A stretch of DNA of 50,100 nucleotides from Acidobacteriaceae bacterium (GCA_030041515.1 JASHNS010000007.1:1-50100), one strand, 5' to 3'. Shown: positions 18,411 to 27,882, counted from the first letter of the stretch. Notes: generated by a model from the letters alone, not told the origin. Translations and numbers: made by a program.

Positions 18411-19835
18411 ATGCCGGCTGAAGCCATGAAGCTCATTGACGACGACCGGCTCTTTCCGGCGAACCCCGTAACCCGCGCTATTGCGCGCCGGCTCTACGCG
18501 GAAATCCGCGGCCTGCCCCTCATCAGCCCCCACGGCCACACGCAGGCCGGCTGGTTCGCGCGCAACGAGCCATTCCCCGATCCAGCCAAGCTTTTCGTGC
18601 AGCCGGACCACTACATCTACCGGATGCTGTACAGCCAGGGCATCTCCCTCGACGACCTGGAAATCGGCGTCGACGAGCTCAAAGATCCGCGCCGCGTCTG
18701 GCGCATTTTTGCCGAGCATTATTATTTGTTCCGCGGCACGCCCACCCGCATCTGGCTCGATTACGCCTTCCACGAGCTCTTCGGCCTGGAAGAACGGCTC
18801 TCCGGGGCGACCGCCGACCTCTACTTCGACGTCATCTCCGAGCGCCTGCGCACGCCGGAGTTCCTGCCCCGCGCGCTCTATGAGCGTTTCCGTCTCGAGG
18901 TCCTCGCGACCACCGATTCGCCTCTCGACTCGCTCGCCGATCATCAGGCCATTCGCCAGTCAGACTGGAAAGTGCGCGGCGCCGCGCCACGCATCCTGCC
19001 CACCTTCCGCCCCGACTCCGTGGTCGATCCCGACTTTGCCGGCTTCCACGAGAACGTCGCCATGCTGGGCCAGATGACTCACGAAAACACTTCCACCTGG
19101 CCCGACTACCTGAAGGCTCTCGCCGTCACGCGGCAACGCTTTAAGGCGCAGGGTTGCACCGCCACTGACCACGGCCATCCCACCGCGCACACCGCGCACC
19201 TCAGCGCGGATGAGGCCGCGCGCCTCTTCGAGAAGATCATCGCCAAACGCGCCGACGCCGCCCAGAAGGAGCTCTTCCGCGCCCAGATGCTCACCGAGAT
19301 GGCGCGCATGAGCGTCGAGGACGGCCTGGTGATGCAGCTGCACCCCGGCGCCTTCCGCAACCACAACCGACAGGTCTACGAGCGCTACGGCCGCGACGTC
19401 GGCGCCGACATTCCCATGGCGACGGACTACGTCCGTTCGCTGCAGCCGCTGCTCGATCTCTACGGCAACGAGAAGAATTTCACGCTGATCCTCTTCACGC
19501 TGGACGAAACCACCTACAGCCGCGAGCTCGCTCCCCTGGCTGGCCATTATCCATGCCTGCGCCTGGGGCCGCCCTGGTGGTTCTTCGACAGCCCCGAGGG
19601 CATGCTCCGCTTCCGCGAGCAGGTGACGGAAACCGCCGGCTTCTACAACACGGTCGGCTTCAACGACGACACCCGCGCCTTCCTCTCCATTCCCGCGCGC
19701 CACGATGTCGCTCGCCGCATGGATTGCGTGTGGCTCGCGCGTCTCGTCGCCGAGCATCGCCTGGACGACGACGAGGCAGTGGAAGTCGCCAGGGATTTGG
19801 CGTACAACCTGGTGAAGAAGGCTTACCGGCTGTAA
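18411..19835 (+). CDS. uxaC: Glucuronate isomerase (uronate isomerase)
   Basis: UxaC converts D-glucuronate to D-fructuronate and D-galacturonate to D-tagaturonate in the cytoplasm. The 474-residue product has full family length (~470). It shows LISPHGHTQAGWF (the amidohydrolase-type metal HxH), DHYIYRMLYSQGIS, LATTDSPLDSL, LPTFRPD, HGHPTAHTAHLS, MQLHPGAFRNHN and CLRLGPPWWFFDSPEGML, followed by TVGFNDDTRAF. GGAGG lies 13 nt before the ATG at 18411. A second ATG at 18426 (MKLIDDDRLF) is an alternative start. It is the first gene of a run of five same-strand genes for hexuronate use. Confidence 0.95.
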   Translation: MPAEAMKLIDDDRLFPANPVTRAIARRLYAEIRGLPLISPHGHTQAGWFARNEPFPDPAKLFVQPDHYIYRMLYSQGISLDDLEIGVDELKDPRRVWRIFAEHYYLFRGTPTRIWLDYAFHELFGLEERLSGATADLYFDVISERLRTPEFLPRALYERFRLEVLATTDSPLDSLADHQAIRQSDWKVRGAAPRILPTFRPDSVVDPDFAGFHENVAMLGQMTHENTSTWPDYLKALAVTRQRFKAQGCTATDHGHPTAHTAHLSADEAARLFEKIIAKRADAAQKELFRAQMLTEMARMSVEDGLVMQLHPGAFRNHNRQVYERYGRDVGADIPMATDYVRSLQPLLDLYGNEKNFTLILFTLDETTYSRELAPLAGHYPCLRLGPPWWFFDSPEGMLRFREQVTETAGFYNTVGFNDDTRAFLSIPARHDVARRMDCVWLARLVAEHRLDDDEAVEVARDLAYNLVKKAYRL

Positions 19836-19873
19836 AACTCCCGTCCGGGCGTACCTCGGATCGAACCGCAAAC

Positions 19874-21193
19874 ATGAGTGACGGAATGGCGACTCGAGGC
19901 ACGGCATCGGACTCGTTCTTTCAGAGCCTCGGCTCCGGCAGCCGAACCTCGCACCAGCGCTGGGTCGTCTGCACGCTGCTGTTCTTCGCCACCGTCATTG
20001 CGTATGTCGACCGCGGCGTCATCGCCTATCTCGAGAAATTCCTCGAAACCATCATTCCCGGCCTCAACAGCGTCCGCTACGGATACATTCTCGCCGCCTT
20101 TCAGGTCGCATATGCCATCGGCATGTTGATCGCCGGTGGATTGACCGACAAGCTCGGTACCCGCCGCTCCTTCGCGATCGCCATCGGCCTGTGGAGCGTC
20201 GCAGCCATGCTGCCCGGAGCCGCGTCTTCCGTCGCCGCCTTCGGCATCGCGATGTTCCTGCTCGGCCTGGGCGAAGCGGCGAACTTTCCCGCGTGCATCA
20301 AGACCATCGCCGAGTGGTTCCCCAAGCGCGAACGCGCCCTGGCCACCGGCATCTTCAACTCCGGCGCCAACATCGGCAACATCGTCGTCCCGCTCGTCGT
20401 CCCTACGCTGGTCGTTCTGGTCTCCTGGCGCGGAGCGTTTCTCGTCACAGGGGGATTCGGCGTCGTCTGGCTGATTTGCTGGCTGTTCTACTACCGCCGG
20501 CCCGAACTGCACCGCAGCGTTTCCCGCGCGGAACTGGAGCTGATCCTCAGCGACCCTGTCGAGCAGCTGGAAACCGTCCCGTGGCGGCGCGTTCTGCCGC
20601 TCCGGGAAACCTGGGCCTTCGCCATCGGCAAATTCCTCACCGATCCCATCTGGTGGTTCTATCTCTTCTGGCTGCCCCGCTATCTGCAGTCCACTTTCGG
20701 GTTGAGTCTGGCTGCGGACCGGATGCCGCTCGTCGTGGTGTACAGCATCTCAACCGTGGGCAGCATTGGCGGCGGATGGATCTCCTCCAGCCTGCTGAAG
20801 GCCGGCAGGAGCACCAACGTTTCCCGCAAAACCGCCATGCTCATCTGCGCGCTGTGTGTCCTGCCGGTTTTCGCCGCACCTTATATCCATCACCTGTGGA
20901 CCGTCGTAGCCCTCGTCGGCCTGGCGACCGCCGCGCATCAGGGATGGTCGGCCAACCTCTTCACCCTCCCTTCCGACGTCTTTCCCAAAGCCGCGGTCGG
21001 CAGCGTGATCGGCATCGGTGGCATGTCGGGAGCCATCGGCGGCGCCCTGCTGCAGCTGGCGACCGGCTATGTGGTCAAGTTCACGCACAGCTATGTGCCG
21101 ATGTTCATCATCGCCTGTGTCGCGTATCTGCTGGCGCTGATCGTCATCCATGCCATCACGCCGAAGCTGGCGCCGGCGCGGATCACTGCATGA
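19874..21193 (+). CDS. MFS transporter, hexuronate (ExuT-like) family
   Basis: The 439-residue protein has twelve predicted helices and the anion:cation symporter pattern of MFS sugar-acid carriers: VIAYVDRGVIAYL in helix 1, GGLTDKLGTRRSF in the helix 2-3 loop, GLGEAANFPACIKTIAEWFP in helix 4-5 and FLTDPIWWFYLFWLPRYLQ after the central loop. ExuT and related carriers bring galacturonate and glucuronate in with protons. Its place between uxaC (38 nt upstream) and the LarA-like gene (19 nt downstream) supports that substrate. The start at 19874 (MSDGMATRG) precedes a ~28-residue soluble N-terminus. No strong ribosome site was seen, so coupling to uxaC is likely. Confidence 0.9.
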   Translation: MSDGMATRGTASDSFFQSLGSGSRTSHQRWVVCTLLFFATVIAYVDRGVIAYLEKFLETIIPGLNSVRYGYILAAFQVAYAIGMLIAGGLTDKLGTRRSFAIAIGLWSVAAMLPGAASSVAAFGIAMFLLGLGEAANFPACIKTIAEWFPKRERALATGIFNSGANIGNIVVPLVVPTLVVLVSWRGAFLVTGGFGVVWLICWLFYYRRPELHRSVSRAELELILSDPVEQLETVPWRRVLPLRETWAFAIGKFLTDPIWWFYLFWLPRYLQSTFGLSLAADRMPLVVVYSISTVGSIGGGWISSSLLKAGRSTNVSRKTAMLICALCVLPVFAAPYIHHLWTVVALVGLATAAHQGWSANLFTLPSDVFPKAAVGSVIGIGGMSGAIGGALLQLATGYVVKFTHSYVPMFIIACVAYLLALIVIHAITPKLAPARITA

Positions 21194-21212
21194 AGAAAGG
21201 AGAGAATGCAGT

Positions 21213-22487
21213 ATGAGCCTCTATTGCAATGTCGGCAGCGCGGATACGGATCTCTCCGATCAGCGAATGAACGATCTGCTGGTGGAGGCCCTCGGCAAGC
21301 TCGGCCCGCGCCGGCGCGTCCTCGTCATCCCGCCGGACATCACCCGCCTGCATTCCCACGCCGGCGAGATCACTCGCTTCGCCTGGGCACACTATGGCGA
21401 CCGCCTTGAGGCTGTGCTGCCCGCGCTTGGCACGCATGCCCCCATGTCGCCGGCGCAGATCACGCGCATGTTCGGCGACGTGCCGCAGTCGCTCTTCCGC
21501 ATTCACAACTGGCGCACCGATATTGAAACCCTCGGCGAAGTCCCGGCGGAATTCATCGAAGAGCAATCCGAAGGCAAGCTGCATTATGCATGGCCCGCGC
21601 AGATCAACCGCCTCATCGCGCGTGGCGGCTTCGATCTCATCCTCTCCGTTGGCCAGGTCGTCCCGCACGAAGTCATCGGCATGGCCAACTACAACAAGAA
21701 TGTCCTCATCGGCACGGGCGGGCGCGAAAGCATCAACCGCAGCCACTATCTCGGCGCGGTTTACGGCATGGAGCGCATCATGGGCCGTGCCGATAATCCC
21801 GTGCGCCGCGTGCTCAACTACGCCGCGGACCGCTTCCTGAAGGATCTGCCCATCGTCTACGTGCAGACCGTCGTCGCCCGCGCCGCCAGCGGCGGCCTCG
21901 CCACACGCGGCCTCTTCATTGGCGACGACGCCGAGTGCTTCCACCGCGCCGCCGATCTCAGCCTCCAGGTCAACTTCGAAATGCTCGACCAGCCGCTGCG
22001 CAAAGCCGTCGTCTATCTCGACCCGCAGGAATTTCACAGCACCTGGCTCGGCAACAAGGCGGTCTACCGCACGCGCATGGCCCTCGCCGACGGCGCGGAT
22101 CTCATCATCCTCGCGCCGGCGGTAAAGGAGTTCGGCGAGGATCGCACCATCGACGCGCTCATCCGCAAATACGGCTACCACGGCACGCCGGCAACGCTCG
22201 ACGCCGTCGCGAAGAACGCCGATCTCGCCGCCGACTTGAGCGCCGCCGCGCACCTCATCCACGGCTCGTCCGAGGGCCGCTTCCGCATCACCTGGTGCCC
22301 CGGCCATCTCACGCGCGAGGAAATCGAGGGCGTCGGCTTTGCTTTCGGCGACCTCGGCGAAATGCAGCGCCGCTACGACCCCACGAAGCTCAAGTACGGC
22401 TTCAATACCGTCGATGGCGAAGAGATTTTCTTCATTCCTAACCCGGGCCTCGGCCTTTGGGCGCATCGCAACCGATTCTCAAATTGA
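21213..22487 (+). CDS. LarA-like (DUF2088) nickel-pincer-enzyme family protein in hexuronate operon
   Basis: The 424-residue protein resembles lactate racemase LarA and its homologs. It has a VLVIPPDITRLHS N-terminal segment, LPALGTHAPMSPAQI (the G-T-H motif near the catalytic His in LarA), VGQVVPHEVIGMANYNK (a possible catalytic His and a Lys near the place LarA attaches its cofactor) and a C-terminal domain with LIILAPAVKEFGED. LarA homologs use a nickel-pincer nucleotide and racemise or epimerise alpha-hydroxy acids. The linked genes make a sugar-acid epimerase more likely than lactate racemase. No larB/C/E cofactor gene is in the window. The ATG at 21213 follows AAAGGAGAG; uxaE starts 7 nt after the stop. 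The exact reaction is unknown. Confidence 0.82.
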   Translation: MSLYCNVGSADTDLSDQRMNDLLVEALGKLGPRRRVLVIPPDITRLHSHAGEITRFAWAHYGDRLEAVLPALGTHAPMSPAQITRMFGDVPQSLFRIHNWRTDIETLGEVPAEFIEEQSEGKLHYAWPAQINRLIARGGFDLILSVGQVVPHEVIGMANYNKNVLIGTGGRESINRSHYLGAVYGMERIMGRADNPVRRVLNYAADRFLKDLPIVYVQTVVARAASGGLATRGLFIGDDAECFHRAADLSLQVNFEMLDQPLRKAVVYLDPQEFHSTWLGNKAVYRTRMALADGADLIILAPAVKEFGEDRTIDALIRKYGYHGTPATLDAVAKNADLAADLSAAAHLIHGSSEGRFRITWCPGHLTREEIEGVGFAFGDLGEMQRRYDPTKLKYGFNTVDGEEIFFIPNPGLGLWAHRNRFSN

Positions 22488-22494
22488 GGAGTCC

Positions 22495-23793
22495 ATGACT
22501 ACGCACGGAGCAGAGCTCGGAAAACTTTCGATTGGCGTGGGCGACCGCTTCGCTCATCAGGCAAAGGCGCAGCTGCAGGCCTGCATCCTCGCAGCGCAGG
22601 CCGGCGTCGACGTGATCCCCGTCTGGAACAAATCCAACCGCGAGCACAACATCATCGGCTCGGAGCCTGCATCCGCCCGCGCCGCTGCCGACGCGGCCGT
22701 GAAAGCGCTGGGCTGGAAGAAGCCGTATTTCTGCGACGCGGACCACATCAACCTGACCACCGTCGATCGCTTCCTCTCTTCCTGCGACTTCTACACCATC
22801 GACGTTGCCGACGCGATCGGCAAACCCGCCTCTTCCTCCTCTATCGAAACCTTTGTGAAGCAGCACGCGTCGCTCGCCGGCCGCCTCCAGCTCGAGGGCG
22901 TCAGCGATCCCATCGAGATCACGCCCGAGCTGCTGCGCGCGACCGCTGCTAAATTCCTCTTCGCGGTGCAGGAAGCGGGCAAGGTGTACCGCAAGATCGA
23001 AGCCGCCAAAGGGAAGGGAAGCTTCATCGCCGAAGTGTCGATGGACGAGACCGACGCGGCGCAAACCCCCGCGGAGCTGCTCATCATCCTCGCCGCCATT
23101 GCCGATGAAGGCATTCCCGTCCAGACCATCGCTCCAAAATTCACGGGCCGCTTCAACAAGGGCGTTGATTACGCCGGCAACGTCGAGCAATTCCGCCGCG
23201 AAATTCATCTCGACGTCGCCGCCATTGCCTGGGCGGTGCGCCACTTCGGTCTGCCGAGGAACCTCAAGCTCAGCATCCACTCCGGCAGCGACAAATTCTC
23301 TATCTATGCCGCGATTCACGAGGCCACAAAGCACTCCGGCGTGCACCTGAAGACCGCAGGCACCACCTGGCTCGAGGAAATCATCGGCCTCGCCGAAGCC
23401 GGTGGCGACGGCCTCGCGCTCGCGAAGGAAATCTATGCCGAGGCGTACGCACACCGCGACGAGCTGTGCGACCCTTACGCGACCGTCATCGACATCGATC
23501 CTGGCAAGTTGCCCGCGCCTGCAGCCGTCGCCGGCTGGACCTCGCAGCAGTTCACGTCGGCGCTCCGCCACGATCCGCGCTCGCCTGCGTACAACAGCAG
23601 CTTCCGGCAGCTCCTGCACGTCGGTTTCAAAGTGGCCGCAAAAATGGGCCGCCGCTATCTCGATCTGCTGGAAGCCAACGAAGCGGTGATCGCGAAAAAC
23701 GTGACGGAGAATCTTTTCGATCGCCACATCGCCCCGGTCTTCCTTGGCAAACCGGCGCCAACTGCTATCCTGGTTCACGCGGAGACCAAATGA
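22495..23793 (+). CDS. uxaE: Tagaturonate epimerase (UxaE)
   Basis: UxaE is the metal-dependent D-tagaturonate/D-fructuronate epimerase first described in Thermotoga. It lets galacturonate feed into the fructuronate-mannonate branch. The 432-residue product shows the family run: SIGVGDRFAHQAKAQLQA, VDVIPVWNKSNREHNIIGS, FCDADHINLTTVDRFL, FYTIDVADAIG, VSMDETDAAQTP, IAPKFTGRFNKGVDY, LSIHSGSDKFSIY and KTAGTTWLEE, then LLHVGFKVAAKMG. His/Asp/Glu in DADHIN, MDET and IHSGSDK are likely metal ligands. GAGGAG precedes the ATG at 22495. Its stop overlaps the SDR start (ATGA), so the two are coupled. Confidence 0.9.
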   Translation: MTTHGAELGKLSIGVGDRFAHQAKAQLQACILAAQAGVDVIPVWNKSNREHNIIGSEPASARAAADAAVKALGWKKPYFCDADHINLTTVDRFLSSCDFYTIDVADAIGKPASSSSIETFVKQHASLAGRLQLEGVSDPIEITPELLRATAAKFLFAVQEAGKVYRKIEAAKGKGSFIAEVSMDETDAAQTPAELLIILAAIADEGIPVQTIAPKFTGRFNKGVDYAGNVEQFRREIHLDVAAIAWAVRHFGLPRNLKLSIHSGSDKFSIYAAIHEATKHSGVHLKTAGTTWLEEIIGLAEAGGDGLALAKEIYAEAYAHRDELCDPYATVIDIDPGKLPAPAAVAGWTSQQFTSALRHDPRSPAYNSSFRQLLHVGFKVAAKMGRRYLDLLEANEAVIAKNVTENLFDRHIAPVFLGKPAPTAILVHAETK

Positions 23794-24566
23794 CCCTGAA
23801 AAGCTTGCAACTGGACGAAAAGACCGCCGTCGTCATCGGCGGAACTTCAGGCCTGGGACGCGCCATCAGCCTCGGCCTCGCCGAAGCCGGCGCGGACGTC
23901 GTCGCCTCCGCGCGCCGTCAGCAACAGGTGGACGAAACCGCCGATGCCATTGAGAAGCTGGGCCGCAAGTCGCTGCGCCTTGCCAGCGATATCCAGGATC
24001 GCGCCTCGCTCGAGCGCCTGCTCGCCGAAACCGTCGCGCATTTCGGTCAGGTCGACATCCTCGTCAACTCCGCCGGCAAAATCAAGCGCGCGCCCACGCT
24101 CACCTTCCCCGAAGACGACTGGCGCGACATCATCGACACCAACCTCACCGGGACACTCCGCGCCTGCCAGGTCTTCGGTGCGCACATGCTCCAGCGCGGC
24201 TACGGACGCATCATCAACATCGCCTCGCTGAATTCCTTTGTCGCGCTCAACGAAGTCGCCGCCTACGCCGCCAGCAAAGCCGCCGTCGCCTCGCTCACGC
24301 GCTCGCTCGCGGTCGAGTGGTCGAAGAAGGGCGTGCTCGTCAACGCCATCGCCCCCGGCGTCTTCCGCACCGCGCTCAACGCCGACCTGCTCGACAACAC
24401 GCCACGCGGCAAAGAGCTGCAGATGCGCACGCCCATGAACCGCTTCGGCAAAACCGAAGAAGTTGTCGGCGCCGCGGTCTATCTCGCCTCCGACGCGGCC
24501 TCCTTCGTCACCGGCCAGGTGCTGGTCGTCGATGGCGGATTCCTGGCCAGCGGCGTAAACCAGTAG
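23790..24566 (+). CDS. SDR-family oxidoreductase, probably sugar-acid dehydrogenase
   Basis: The 258-residue classical short-chain dehydrogenase has the Rossmann motif [24 protein letters not shown] (the NAG-type motif), the active site Ser in INIASLNSF and Tyr/Lys in YAASKAAV, and the C-terminal [12 protein letters not shown]. Position and pathway logic suggest reduction of D-fructuronate to D-mannonate (the UxuB role) or a related keto-acid. KduD-like 2-keto-3-deoxygluconate dehydrogenases look similar, so the substrate is an inference. Translation is coupled to uxaE by the ATGA overlap. It ends the hexuronate operon. Neither mannonate dehydratase (uxuA) nor KDG kinase/aldolase is in the window. 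Confidence 0.9.
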   Translation: MTLKSLQLDEKTAVVIGGTSGLGRAISLGLAEAGADVVASARRQQQVDETADAIEKLGRKSLRLASDIQDRASLERLLAETVAHFGQVDILVNSAGKIKRAPTLTFPEDDWRDIIDTNLTGTLRACQVFGAHMLQRGYGRIINIASLNSFVALNEVAAYAASKAAVASLTRSLAVEWSKKGVLVNAIAPGVFRTALNADLLDNTPRGKELQMRTPMNRFGKTEEVVGAAVYLASDAASFVTGQVLVVDGGFLASGVNQ

Positions 24567-24578
24567 GGCGAAGCGGGT

Positions 24579-24596
24579 GCCTGGACGGCCAGTCCT
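24579..24596 (+). repeat. Dispersed intergenic repeat, copy 1 (second copy 34326-34343)
   Basis: GCCTGGACGGCCAGTCCT recurs at 34326-34343 with one mismatch, and both copies are preceded by GGCGAAGC a few bases upstream. Both lie in short intergenic or 3'-end sites, which suggests a REP-like family. Confidence 0.5.
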
Positions 24597-24619
24597 GTCA
24601 TACTGGTACTGGGTGCCCC

Positions 24620-25732
24620 ATGCCCCTCAACAACACCATTGCCGTTGCCATGTCCGGCGGAGTCGACTCGTCGACCGTTGCGGCCATGCTGCGCGCCGAG
24701 GGCTACGAGCTGGTCGGACTCACCCTCCAGCTCTGGAATCAGCGCCGCCTCGCCGGCAAGGAGGGCATGCCCGAGCAGGTCACCGGCCGCTGCTGCTCCC
24801 TCGACGACGTCTACGATGCGCGCCGCGTCGCCGAGCGCCTCGGCATCCCGTATTACGTCGTCAACGAGGAGGAGCGCTTCGAACAGGATGTCGTCCGCCC
24901 CTTCGTGCGCGAGTACCTCAGTGGGCGCACTCCCGTCCCCTGCTCGCTCTGCAACAACCATCTCAAGTTCGACCAGTTGCTCGTCCGCGCGCGCCAGATC
25001 GGCGCCGACCGCATCGCCACCGGCCACTACGCCCGCAACGAGTATGACCCCGCGCGCGGCCGCTGGATCCTCAGCCGCCCCGCCGACCAGGCGAAGGACC
25101 AGACGTATTTCCTTTTCGGCCTCACGCAGGATCAGCTGGCGCGCACGCTGTTTCCGCTGGGCGGCTACCGCAAGCCGGAGGTGCGCGAGATTGCCGCGCA
25201 GCACGGCCTCGCCATCGCCATCAAGCCCGACTCGCAGGAGATCTGCTTCATCCCCGGCGGCGACTACAAGCGCTTCATCGCCGCGTATCTCGACGAGCAG
25301 GGCGAGGCCATCCCCGACACGGCGGGCGAGCTCGTCTCCACCACGGGCGAGACCATCGGCCGCCACACCGGCATCCACAACTTCACCATTGGCCAGCGCA
25401 AGGGCCTCGGCGTGGCGTCGCCCGATCCGCTCTACGTCATCCAGATCGATCCTGCCAGCCATCGCGTCACGGTCGGCGCCGATGCCGAAGCCACCACGCG
25501 CTCGCTGTGCGCCCGCGATCTCAACTGGATTTCCATCCCGGAGCTGCGCGGCGAAATGCGCGTGCGTGCCAAGATTCGCCATCGTCACGAGCCCGCCTCG
25601 GCCACAATCCGCATGACCAGCGCAGAGGAAGTCGAGGCCATCTTCGACGAGCCGCAGCGCGCCGTCACCCCAGGCCAGGCTGCTGTCTTCTATGACGGCG
25701 ATGAGGTTGTCGGCGGCGGATGGATTATGTAA
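24620..25732 (+). CDS. mnmA: tRNA-specific 2-thiouridylase MnmA
   Basis: MnmA thiolates U34 of tRNA-Lys/Glu/Gln using ATP and a persulfide. The 370-residue protein shows the PP-loop [17 protein letters not shown] and the catalytic Cys in [12 protein letters not shown]. It also has [13 protein letters not shown] (second catalytic Cys region), [40 protein letters not shown], and the C-terminal [19 protein letters not shown]. All key cysteines are present. The start at 24620 is set by [14 protein letters not shown]. The ribosome site is weak (GGGTG). It follows the SDR gene by 53 nt and is probably an independent unit. Confidence 0.96.
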   Translation: MPLNNTIAVAMSGGVDSSTVAAMLRAEGYELVGLTLQLWNQRRLAGKEGMPEQVTGRCCSLDDVYDARRVAERLGIPYYVVNEEERFEQDVVRPFVREYLSGRTPVPCSLCNNHLKFDQLLVRARQIGADRIATGHYARNEYDPARGRWILSRPADQAKDQTYFLFGLTQDQLARTLFPLGGYRKPEVREIAAQHGLAIAIKPDSQEICFIPGGDYKRFIAAYLDEQGEAIPDTAGELVSTTGETIGRHTGIHNFTIGQRKGLGVASPDPLYVIQIDPASHRVTVGADAEATTRSLCARDLNWISIPELRGEMRVRAKIRHRHEPASATIRMTSAEEVEAIFDEPQRAVTPGQAAVFYDGDEVVGGGWIM

Positions 25733-25734
25733 CA

Positions 25735-25829
25735 GCAGGGGTTACGGTTTACGGTCTACGGTTTAGGAAGGACACCAGATCAGCAGCCGGACCCGCAAAG
25801 AATCCTATACCGTAAACCCTATCCCCTGC
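25735..25829. repeat. Long inverted repeat between convergent mnmA and hexosaminidase genes
   Basis: The left arm 25735-25757 (begins GCAGGGGTTACGGTTTACGG) pairs with the right arm 25807-25829 (its complement begins GCAGGGGATAGGGTTTACGG) with only about three mismatches and a ~49-nt loop. The left arm also contains a short direct repeat of the TTTACGG type. It sits exactly between two convergent genes and may act as a bidirectional terminator or be a miniature REP/BIME-type element. Confidence 0.6.
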
Positions 25830-25830
25830 C

Positions 25831-27882
25831 TCACCTCACCTCATTCACCAGGTCCCGCATCGGCTGCGCCACTGTGAACCATGTCAGCGCGATGGGTTCG
25901 TCCGCCTCGTCCAGAATCTTCAGCTTCGCGGCCTTCCATCCCGGCGGCGCGGGCACGCCCGAGGCCAGATACCCAATCCCCTCCAGGCCCATCGCGCCCA
26001 TCTCCGTCAATTGCCGCGCGCGCGGCAACGCTTCGGCCAGCCGCGGCGACTCCGACATCAGCAATACCCGTTCCGGCTCATCCTGAGTCCACGACTGGAA
26101 AATCGCTGTCAGCGCGGCCTGCTGCTCCGGCCGGGCCGCGGGATTTTCGAGGTACGTGCTCACCAGCTCCTCGAAACCGTGCCGCGATGGCGGATCCGGC
26201 GGCAGCGCATCCACCAGGTTATCCAGCGGCATCAGCGACGTCACGCCATGCTTGTCGGACCAGTCGCCGCGCGTATCGAAATTCACCGGTTCCAGCACCG
26301 CGGCCAGCGTCTCCAGCGGGCCAATCTGTTCCGTCCCCGCCAGCGCGCGCAGGCTCGCGTCTTCCTGAGAAATCTGCGTCAGCCCCAGCGCTTCCAGCCG
26401 CAGATTTTCCACCCACAGCCGCCGGTACATGTCGTCGACATTGTCCACCGATTGCGGCGACCACAGCCGTTCCGCAATCGCCGCTGTGCGCGGCCAGATG
26501 CGCGAGTCGATATTCTCCGCATCCACGTACTCGCCCCACATGCACGCCTCGCCGCCCAGAATCCGAGCGGCCTGCGCCGGCGTCAGCGTGTTCCCAGCCG
26601 GCAGCGGATCCACGCGGTAATGATCGGCGGCGCTGTCCATGTGGTCGAGGTAGTATCCCGCGCTCAAAATCCCCGTGTATCCCTCCTTCGCGCCCTCAGC
26701 CAGCGAGTCGAACCCGCGCCACGACTGCACCACCACGTCCTTCGGCAGCCCCGGCGTCATGATCTCGTCCCATCCGATCATCTTCTTGCCGTGCTTCTGA
26801 AGAATGGGCAGCAATTGCTGGTTGAAATAGGCCTGCAGCGCCGCCGTCCCTTTCAGTCCGTGCTCGCGCATGAACGCCTGTATCCGCGGATTGTGCGCCC
26901 ATTCCACGCCGTTATTCTCATCGCCGCCGATGTGCATGTACGCATCGGGAAAGATCTGCGCCATCTCACCGATAAACTTGTCGAGAAATTCATAGGTGCT
27001 CGCGCGCGTCGGATCGAGCACCGGATTGAAGACCCCGAAGTGGCGCTGGATCGTGAATGGCCCCTGCGCGCTGGCCAGATCCGGATAGCCCACCACCCAC
27101 GAGGTGCTGTGCCCCGGCATGTCGAACTCCGGCACCACCCGAATCCCGCGCGCCCGCGCATACGCCACGACCTCGCGCGCCTGCTCCTGTGTGTAGAACT
27201 GCCCGTCCGAGCCATCCTCGGTCAGCAGCGGGAAGATCTTGCTCTGGATGCGGAAGCCCTGGTCATCGGTCAGGTGCCAGTGGAAGACGTTCATCTTCAC
27301 CGCGGCCATCCCGTCCAGCGTCCGCTCGATCACGCTGATGGGCTCGAAGTGCCGCGAGCAGTCGATCATGAGCCCCCGCCACACGAAACGCGGCGAATCC
27401 TGGATGGACACCGCCGGCAGAAAGTACCCCTGCCCCGAATTCTGCACCAGCTGCTCGAGTGTCGCCAGCCCGTGCATCGCGCCCACATCCGTCGCGGCCT
27501 GCAGGTGCGCCCCCTGCGGCGTCACGTCGAGCGAATACGATTCGTTCTCATCCACGCCCTGCACGGCCTCGCCTGGCCCATCGACGGTGATAATCAGCCC
27601 AGCCCGCGTTCCCGCCGGTTTTTCCTGGATCACAACGCCTGTTTCCTGTGTGAGTTGCTCCATCGCCCGCGCGATCGCGTCGTCCAGCCGTTGATCGTGA
27701 AACTTGTCCGTCGCCGCCGCGAATCCCTTGCCAATCGGCAGCCAGCCCGAGCCGACGGTCAGGTGCGCCGGCTCCGGCATGAGCGTGTTCACAAAAGCTT
27801 GTGGAGTCTGGGCTGCGGCGGTGCCGCTCATCAGCACTCCGGATGTGGCGGCCAGGGTCATCATCACTACCAGTTTTTTCAC
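25831..27882 (-). CDS. Secreted beta-N-acetylhexosaminidase, glycoside hydrolase family 20
   Basis: The 683-residue exported enzyme has a signal peptide (VMMTLAATSGVLMSGTAAAQ). A GH20b-type N-terminal domain follows (residues ~25-155), then a GH20 TIM barrel with FVWRGLMIDCSRHF, FHWHLTDDQGFRIQS and MHIGGDENNGVEW. Asp321-Glu322 are the substrate-assisted catalytic pair. It should remove terminal GlcNAc/GalNAc from chitin oligomers, glycans or murein fragments in the periplasm. The C-terminal ~170 residues are helical and not clearly named. The start is the GTG at 27882 with AAGGAA ten bases upstream, since the signal peptide begins VKKLVV. It is divergent from glgX. Confidence 0.94.
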   Translation of the reverse strand: MKKLVVMMTLAATSGVLMSGTAAAQTPQAFVNTLMPEPAHLTVGSGWLPIGKGFAAATDKFHDQRLDDAIARAMEQLTQETGVVIQEKPAGTRAGLIITVDGPGEAVQGVDENESYSLDVTPQGAHLQAATDVGAMHGLATLEQLVQNSGQGYFLPAVSIQDSPRFVWRGLMIDCSRHFEPISVIERTLDGMAAVKMNVFHWHLTDDQGFRIQSKIFPLLTEDGSDGQFYTQEQAREVVAYARARGIRVVPEFDMPGHSTSWVVGYPDLASAQGPFTIQRHFGVFNPVLDPTRASTYEFLDKFIGEMAQIFPDAYMHIGGDENNGVEWAHNPRIQAFMREHGLKGTAALQAYFNQQLLPILQKHGKKMIGWDEIMTPGLPKDVVVQSWRGFDSLAEGAKEGYTGILSAGYYLDHMDSAADHYRVDPLPAGNTLTPAQAARILGGEACMWGEYVDAENIDSRIWPRTAAIAERLWSPQSVDNVDDMYRRLWVENLRLEALGLTQISQEDASLRALAGTEQIGPLETLAAVLEPVNFDTRGDWSDKHGVTSLMPLDNLVDALPPDPPSRHGFEELVSTYLENPAARPEQQAALTAIFQSWTQDEPERVLLMSESPRLAEALPRARQLTEMGAMGLEGIGYLASGVPAPPGWKAAKLKILDEADEPIALTWFTVAQPMRDLVNEVR

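Noticed and set aside
21213-22487. Annotation of the LarA-like gene as a true lactate racemase
   Set aside because: The operon is for hexuronates and no lactate gene or larB/C/E is near, so only family membership is claimed.
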